A program made the translations under genes and the position numbers. Below are positions 56,574 through 64,000 of a DNA stretch of 64,000 bases, piece after piece. The stretch lies in contig NC_134510.1 of NCBI RefSeq assembly GCF_027942865.1, positions 22,809,209 to 22,873,208 of the forward strand, in the 5' to 3' direction. The notes under the pieces are model-generated. The model made no database searches and was not told the DNA's origin. It saw nothing but the letters and a program-made list of their open reading frames with translations. Within the stretch, counting starts at the first letter, position 1. Each line of letters opens with the position of its first letter. This DNA comes from Odontesthes bonariensis (Eukaryota > Chordata > Actinopteri > Atheriniformes > Atherinopsidae).

Positions 56574-59500
56574 CAGTTTCTACACAAGGACACACATTCA
56601 ATCACCAGTAAAGGACACTGTTTTCTTGTTTTCTCTCCCGCTCTTGTTGGAAATCGCTCTCGAAAAGGCCAGAACAGCTTCCTGAGAGGCCACAAGTACA
56701 GCAACACTTGCATTATGTCATCATAACCACAGATTTAATGTCTTCAATTGTTTCAAGTGTTTACAATTACAAAAAAAAGTCAGATTGTATGCATAGTTAA
56801 AGCCTAAAGTGCAATCTAATGTTAAACAAATTTGCCTTTTTTTATTTTTTTTTATTACCTATTGGCTATGTCAAGCTATATTTAGAGACCATGCTCAGTC
56901 TCCAGGGAAACCAAACCATAATTAGTCTATACGTGCATGTCTGTACGTGTTTTTTAATAATCGACAGTAATGAGATGAGAGGAGGGGAGAATAATCCTAG
57001 ATTAACAGCTTAAAAATGCATGTGTTGTCATAACAACATCCTTATTGGCTGTTCATCATTGAAATACCACCGCACAAACACTCGGAAAGCACGCACAGCA
57101 GACACAGGTTGCCCAGTCAGATGTAACTTTAGTTTACAAGCTGTGTGTTTATCCGGAGTTGGTGTTTGTACGTTTCCTCAACTTAACTAGAGAGCTAAGC
57201 GGGTTGCTCTTCTGAAGGGATTAAGGGGAAATTATCAGAATTTGGAAGCTTAGAGCTCAAACCAGTTAAACGGAAACAGGAGGAGGGAGATCAGAGCTTG
57301 GAAAGCGAAAGGGGTTTGAGAGGCAGCACTGATGTTTATACATACATTCACATGTTCATTTGTGCAAATTGTCTGCTTGAAGTCATGCCGAAGCACTCAC
57401 GCTTACTTCAAGCTACACAAACAATTCGTTCAACCTCTCAAAGATGCTGTTTGGTGGTTTTTTGAATTGTGGACACTGCTTGGATGCTGGAGAGCTTTGA
57501 ATATTCTGAGATACAACACATGAGCCTGGAAATGTGTAAAAAATTCAAACGAGCAAGACAAAGAGGACTGAGGACAAAATAGACTCCCTTGACTTGTGGA
57601 TTGACAGCAACTACTATGTGTCAACTGTCTAAAAGGTGTTTTGTAAGCTGTGGCCATGTTTTCAAACTGCATTAACAGCATAATGGGAATGATGGTTATC
57701 TAACTCAAGGGTTCTCCTGACAGCCACTATGAGAAGCCATGAATCAACTGATTGTTATCCTCTGCTGTGAACCCGTTTCCTGTATAGAATAGATTTCTCC
57801 TAGATTAAGTGTGTCTGACTCGGGGAAAAGCTCTGCAGTGGATTGATTGACACAACAGGTTAATACTGACTGCTTTGTGTGGCTTAATACAATCATTATA
57901 GAAGATATGGGTTGTCCGATAGTGTCTTTTTGAAAAAATTGTGTTTTTTTTTCTCCCTCAATATGATCAATATGACAATAGATCACTGGCCGTTACATGA
58001 TTGGTTTGTATTTAAGTATTTGCTGAGGAAAACGCTGTGAAAACATTTTTTTTTTCTTCAGTGTATTCTGTGGAAACTCATTACATCTCATAATTAACTT
58101 GCAGAGAAGTCATCTTCATCATTTATCTGTGCTTTTTGTCAGTAAGGTTATTATAGACTTACCCGCTGTTTCTATTGTCTAAGGACTGAATGTGTTCATG
58201 CTCTCTCTGCACACTCACAGTTCGCATGAGTGCTGTTTTAGCTTTGTGTGTGCACAGTAATCTTTGGTGGGAACATCTGTCTCTCAGAGATAACATAACC
58301 AGGGAATTAGCCATGCTGTCTTACAACTGAGCATCGCATCTCACTATTACAGCCCCCTAAATTCTACCCTTCAACACCTCAATGTGTGTGCAGTTGTGTG
58401 TCAGCAATGTGCTGACAGTTTTGTGTCCTTGGGGATCTACATTGAATTTAAGAATATCACTAAGTCCGCTACTCCCTCTAATCCCTAAATCCACTGTAGA
58501 CCAGAATTCATGTAGTTATTTCCGTGTAATCACAAGTTCTACACAAACAAGTCTTACCTCAATGACAAAGTCAAGCAAACATTAGGTGAGTAAAACAAAA
58601 AGAAGAGTAGGGTGATGTTATGTTAAAATAAAGGGTATTTTTCTTGCTCAGAATTATACTCTATGATACCCTGGTGTGATATTAAAGCTTTAAACAACCC
58701 AAATCCAATTACTTCTCGATATTCAGCACCTGCAGTGGAAGCAGAATGTTGATGCATCAGTGGTGACAGATTATTCTTTGAACTGCATTTCTAGAGGCGT
58801 TCAAAAGCTCGCAAAAAAAGTTAACAAGGTGATGGATCAAAAACACAGGAAATACAGAATACTCTATGATAAAAACATATGACTAAGAAGTCATCAGACT
58901 TTTGAGCTAATGGAAACTTGGATTTCAATTCTGACTGAGCTGCATTCTACTCTTGAGCAGCTTGATTCTTTTGAGCTTCATTTTCACTTGCTGTTGACGT
59001 CACACCTCTAGCCGTAAAGATCCAATAAGAGGAGGAAAATTGGAGTTGAATGTTATTCTGTTTGTCGCACTCTCCTACGAGTCAAGAAACCTTTAATGAA
59101 CGTTACTGTGAGGAAAAAAGCATAGTATGGGCTTTCTGTCATAATAACACAGTAATGTATATTGGACTGTGGAGGCCTGTGCAATATCGCAGTATTCTGG
59201 CCTATAACTGGCCTCTGAATGAGAGGCAGTTTGGGGATGAAGTGTAATGGTGGCTTTTTTCCCTCACAGCCAGAGAACGGCCGAATTAACTGAATTTAGC
59301 TGGTTGAAGCGAAGAGAAAGTGTGGGAAGCAGACCACAAAAAAAAAGGATGAAAATGCAAGGCAGAAAGAGATGAAGAATTGTCTCATTTATACAACACT
59401 GCAATTTTGAATTGATGGACTGTTCAATGCAATCTATATTCTCCCTGCAATCTAACAATCAAATGTGGTGCCAATAGAAGAAATCTTGCCCAAGCAGTGA

Positions 59501-59906
59501 GCTCTCTGCGACTGCTGATGCATGTGACTGAGTGCCAGCTTTTTTATTCCTCATTAGTTCTCAGAAGCGGATTGACTGACGAAACTGCTTCCTTCTGATC
59601 ATAAATCAACTCGCTCTCCCGTAGGCGCGCACGCAGCAGCTTAACATGACCACACCGGGGGGGCAAGTCTCCGGGCTTAGGTAATGGTTTAATCAGTCAC
59701 TGACGGAAAGTACAGTGATACCGTGATTACTAATTTCCACATAATCGCAGCGAGAAGAACTTGGTATGTCTGTGAGAGAAGCAGACTTGAGATTTTGCAT
59801 TACAATTGAGTGAATTTCTCATGTCCTCTCTATCAATGGCAACGTTGGCTTTTAAAACAAAATTCTTTATTCTTCAAATTCCATAACTGATTCTTAAGTT
59901 TTGAAT

Positions 59907-61336
59907 TAACCCCCCCATTCCAAAGTCATCTGGACATGGTGTGACATGTAAATAAAAACAGAAAGCAACAATTTGCACATCTCATAAACCAGTAGTTTAT
60001 TCACAATAGAATACAGAAAAAATATCAGATGTTGTGAGTAAAAACATTCTACTGTTTCATAACAAGTATTGGCTCATTTTGAATTTAATGGTAGCAGCAC
60101 TTAGCATCTCAAAATGTTGGGTTGGAGGACAACAAAGGGCTGGAATAGTAAGTGGTACTCACATGAAACAGTTGGAAAAACATGCTACAACTAAGTTAAG
60201 TGGCATCAGTTTAGTAACGGGATTGGATGTCATGGAGGTTAAGATGAGCAGAAGTTGAGAATCTAAATTGTGGAGCAATTTCTGAATAATGTTCCTCATT
60301 CGAAAATTGTGAAGACAGTGAATATTGAATCCTCTACAGCACATAATGTCATAAATAGATTTAGAGAATCTGGAGACGTCTCTGTGAGCAAGGGACATGG
60401 CTGAAAATCGAAATTAGATGCCCGTGATCTTTGGGCCCTCGGGTGACACTGCAATAGAAAACAGACTATGGGCTGTGGAACATCATTGTCTGTAAACACA
60501 GTCTACCGTGTCATCCACGGATGCAGGCTAAACCTCTATCATGGAAAGAAGACACTTTGTAAACAGGACACAGAAATGCTGCTGTCTTCTCTGGACCACA
60601 GCTAATTTGAAATGGACTGAGACAAAGTAGAAAACTGTGGTCAGACAAATACAAATTCTAAATTCTTTTTGGAAACCGTGAAAGCTTCATCCTCCAAACT
60701 AAAGAGAAGAGGGACTGCTATCAGCGGTCACTTCGAAAGCCTGCATCTCTGATGGTATGGCGGTGTATGAGTGTCCATGGAACTGGTAACTTGCACATCT
60801 CTTAAAGCACCATTAATGCGGAAGGGTAAATATAGGTTTTAGAGCAACGTATACATCTTTTTCAGTGAAGGCCTTGCATATTTTAGCAAGACCCTGCTAA
60901 ACCGCATACTGCATCATGGCTTCTTAGTCTTGGTGGTGGACTGGCTTGCCTGCAGTCCTTTCAGCATTTGTGATAAAAAAAAAATGGTGCATCCTGAATG
61001 AAGACCCTGGACTGGAGAGCAGCTATAATTGTATAACAGACAAGAATGGGACAAGATTTCTCTCCCAAATTGGTCTCCTGAGTTCTCAGACATTTACAGA
61101 CTCTTGTTAACAGAAGAGGGGATGCTACACAGTGGTAAACATGGCCCTGTTCCAACTTTGCTGCCATCAAATTCAGGTTGAATCACTACTTTTCATGAGA
61201 TAGCAAAATGTCTCATCTTCAGCATTTGATGTGGTTTCTACAGTCTATTGTGTATAAAACATGGGTCGGGGTTAATATGGGATAGACATAGGTTCATTTT
61301 ACACAGCATCACAACTTTTTTGGAATCGGGGTTGTA
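59907..61336 (+). mobile_element. Decayed Tc1/mariner element (Tc1-D)
   Basis: About 1.43 kb. The right end reads TTTTTTGGAATCGGGGTTGTA and the left end TAACCCCCCCATTCCAAAG, a degraded inverted pair starting with TA. The interior follows, on the plus strand, the layout of a common fish Tc1 transposase: GGAGCAATTTCTGAATAATG, TGCCCGTGATCTTTGGGCCC and GGGATGCTACACAGTGGTAA are recognisable stretches. Indels and stops break every frame, so it is an old inactive copy. Confidence 0.82.
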
Positions 61337-61509
61337 CATGTGACTCTTTTCATGCATTTTTCCTTTTGAGTTCTTATGAGCTGCAGGAAAAAGTAGACTG
61401 AGCTGATTTTGTATCATTTCCCTTATTATCAGTTTTAGGGGGCTGAGAAGTTGCAGCACACGTGAGTATCTCCAAATCAAACTCTTGGAGAAGAACAGAG
61501 CAGAGCAGA

Positions 61510-61512
<3 letters not shown>

Positions 61513-61564
<52 letters not shown>
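61513..61564. repeat. (TG)n microsatellite
   Basis: About 26 uninterrupted TG units. Confidence 0.92.
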
Positions 61565-61566
<2 letters not shown>

Positions 61567-63064
61567 ACGTGCGCGCATGTGTGTCAGAGAATAAGAGGTA
61601 GAGATAGAGAGGATTGATGCTATAACAGCTGCTAATTATTGTTGCTCTATATTTCACTGAGTCTGTTTGATCTCCTGTCCTGTGGAGAGAGATAGGGATT
61701 CTCTGTTTCTCACAAACTTGAATACACACACACACACACACTCAAGCTAAGGGGTCGAAAGGAGGAGAAAGCACACTTGTGCTCTAATTACCAACACTCT
61801 GCAAGAGTTGACTTAAATTCTTAGCCAGAACCTCAGGAAAGGAAGTATACATTTTTGTGTCCCTTGTTTTGTGTCTGCATTATGTCTCCCCTCGATGTAG
61901 CCTCGCATGTGCTGGGCTGTGTTCATTGATATCACGAAGGGCAAATCAATCCAATTTTCAAAGTACTCTGGGTAGTCTGAGTACACGGACCATCTGGATG
62001 CCGCCCTGTTCTCTTCTGTGTTCTGCTCCCTGAGTGCCGGCCGCTGCAGCTATCAACTATTTGGAAAGCTGCTTTATTACCCGGCTTGAATGCATAGCAA
62101 CAGTTACCATCATCCATAAGCCTTGGCAAGACATGTAAGCAAGAAGATCATCTGTTTTATTAATGGTTGGGGAAAAAAAAACACTTATGAATGATCTGTT
62201 TCTCTGAAACAGCTTGAAATGGGGTTGAAGAAACATGCATCTTTGGACAAAATGACTTAAGTGTTTAGAAATGAAAGGAATAATAACATTTACAACAAAA
62301 TATGATACTTTTTAACGGGCAGATTCATCATCTGTGTCACACAATAAAAATGCTTTCATGCTTTCCTTGAATTTGTTGTTAAACTTTTTATCCGACACCA
62401 TTATCTTTTTGTTTGTGCCTTTAGGATGATCGGGACCTTTACAAATGGCAGTGATAATCACTTTATGGCCAGCCCTTTCCCAAATTAAAATTCCGCCACA
62501 CAAATTCACGATTTTTTACTTTTTTCTATCAGTAAATACAAAGTAGTTACCTACAACTCGTTCCATATGAACAGCTTAACATATCCTTTCTCTTTGCAAT
62601 TAACATGCTCACAGTTGGTACATATGCTGCTCTGTGTTACAAGGTTTCACAAGAAGAAACTGTCACACATCGAAAGGGAAAAAGCTGAAGAATTTTGAGA
62701 CCACACTGCCCCATGATCGAAGACTGTTAGAAATTCCAAGCCTCCTTTTTAGATGCAATAAACCTCACAGTATTAATGCTTTATGAGGAAATTGCAATAT
62801 GTTGCAGGATCAACAAGATTCAGACAGAACAGGAACAATCATTAAAGCCCCTTTGTGTTCACTCACGCTTTAATGCATCATTTCAGACTCATTCACTGCT
62901 GTCTCAACAACTGATTTGTTCGATTCTGTATTGGGGAAGAGAAATTCTAATTTCTCGCATTAAAATTTGTGAAACACTGAAAACACTGAATTGGAAATAA
63001 TCAGTGTACAAATGGTCAAGGTTAAATCCACATTTCTTTTAATGTTTTCAATCAGTTTTCCAAT

Positions 63065-63098
63065 CATATATCTATATATCTATATATATATATATATC
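63065..63098. repeat. (TA)n-rich microsatellite
   Basis: TA repeats interrupted by two TC units. Confidence 0.85.
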
Positions 63099-64000
63099 AC
63101 TTGATGTCATAGTATTTACACAACTGGAACAAAGCAGGTCTTCACATGTGTCAGATATGGAGAGTAGTTGTTGTTCTTCCTGAATCAAATTAGTGTTGGG
63201 TCAGAATTATTTCTACCTTATACACACACAGAAATACAGTATATATAAAGTTAAAATGGCCTTGCCATCCCCCCTGGTCCTTGGTGTGTTTTTTATCTTT
63301 GTGGAAAGTCACACGCTAACTCAGATAACCTGTATGAAATGGAGATAAGGGAAGAGTATTATCGCTTTCTCTTGTTACTCTATCCCTGGCTTGAAGGGTA
63401 CTTCAAAAGGCAGCTGGCCTGCCTGTGTCACAGAAGGAAGAGAGAGGATGACACAAGCCCAGCTTGTCTTTGAATAGCAGGTGCACCTTTCCCTTTATTC
63501 TGCACCTGAATGAGGAATGAAGGCAAAAGCAAAGGATCAAAGTCTTGTTTTTTTGCACTTTTAGCTGCAGCACGGCAAAAGCTAAATGGAGAAATACATT
63601 TTCTATTTGAAAATAGCCAATAGTCGGGCTGCTTGTGTGGATACACACAAGTGAGTGTGTGTGAAGGCATATGTGAATAACAGCGGGAGCTCATGTTTGT
63701 AAAAGCACCGACACAACCCAGTTTCAAAAACCAGGCTTTTCTTCAACCATTCCATCTTGTTCTCTCACTGGTCAGTGCTGCCAAGAAAGATTAATCAACA
63801 TGGCAAACACTCTGAAAATCATATTGCCTTCTGTTGAAACCTCACTGGCCACGATCTATCCATGAAAGGCTGTGAGTTCAAAGGTTGCAGGGCAATGGGG
63901 GAGAGTGAAGTGAGGGGCGATGTGTGGAAAGCCGGCGATTGGGGAAGCAGAGCGATGGGATGATGGGAGAGCAGGATGGAGGGAAACAGAGAGGAGATGG

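Larger units (their letters stand above)
53862..59906. other. Intergenic region, no gene seen
   Basis: 6 kb of AT-rich sequence after the Acl4-like gene. Contains AT-rich microsatellites (about 54500 and 54885), a possible decayed interspersed repeat at about 55020-55420 and a G-rich run at 56542-56573. No exon pattern recognised on either strand. Confidence 0.55.
61337..64000. other. Intergenic region to the right edge
   Basis: 2.7 kb with a (TG)n array at 61513-61564 and a (TA)n-rich array at about 63065-63098. No gene recognised. Confidence 0.55.

Noticed and set aside
61238..61741. 167-codon open frame, minus strand
   Set aside because: It is mostly a translated TG/CA microsatellite (Thr-His repeats) plus part of the Tc1-D end.
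1..64000. CRISPR arrays, operons, tRNA or rRNA genes
   Set aside because: Vertebrate nuclear DNA; no regular spaced repeats, and no tRNA or rRNA sequence recognised by eye.

Overview
This is a piece of a teleost fish nuclear genome. The evidence is intron-rich vertebrate genes with GT/AG splice sites, abundant CA/TG microsatellites and typical fish transposon debris (several Tc1/mariner elements, an L2/CR1-type LINE tail and a piggyBac derivative). Coding sequence makes up only about 5% of the window; most open reading frames longer than 60 codons are chance frames. Three protein-coding genes can be assembled exon by exon with consistent splice phases.

Layout. (1) Positions 1-8454, minus strand: the first six coding exons of integrin alpha-8 (itga8), with the remainder of the gene lying off the left edge. 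(2) Positions 11547-30134, minus strand: a complete 15-exon mindy3 (fam188a), encoding a 460-residue K48-linkage deubiquitinase with catalytic Cys and His retained. The itga8-mindy3 tandem order matches what I recall of human chromosome 10p13. (3) A 1.3-kb divergent promoter interval at 30135-31471. (4) Positions 31472-53709, plus strand: a complete 11-exon TPR-protein gene resembling the Acl4 family (dedicated chaperone of ribosomal protein L4/uL4), 417 residues. (5) Positions 53862-64000: intergenic sequence with one decayed Tc1 element and simple repeats; I see no gene.

Most notable observations. The third intron of the Acl4-like gene begins with a perfect minor-spliceosome (U12) 5' splice site, has a near-consensus U12 branch site, and in frame must end in AA, so it looks like a rare AT-AA U12 intron. 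Intron 9 of the same gene carries a nest in which a Tc1-like element appears to have been split by a 5'-truncated LINE and by a piggyBac derivative with intact terminal repeats and TTAA duplications. mindy3 intron 10 uses a GC donor. A perfect CArG box lies about 340 bp upstream of the itga8 start codon, consistent with smooth-muscle/mesenchymal regulation.

The three genes do not form one pathway: itga8 is a cell-surface adhesion receptor, mindy3 a cysteine protease for K48-linked ubiquitin chains, and the Acl4-like gene is probably a ribosome-biogenesis factor. The last two look like housekeeping genes sharing a divergent promoter region.
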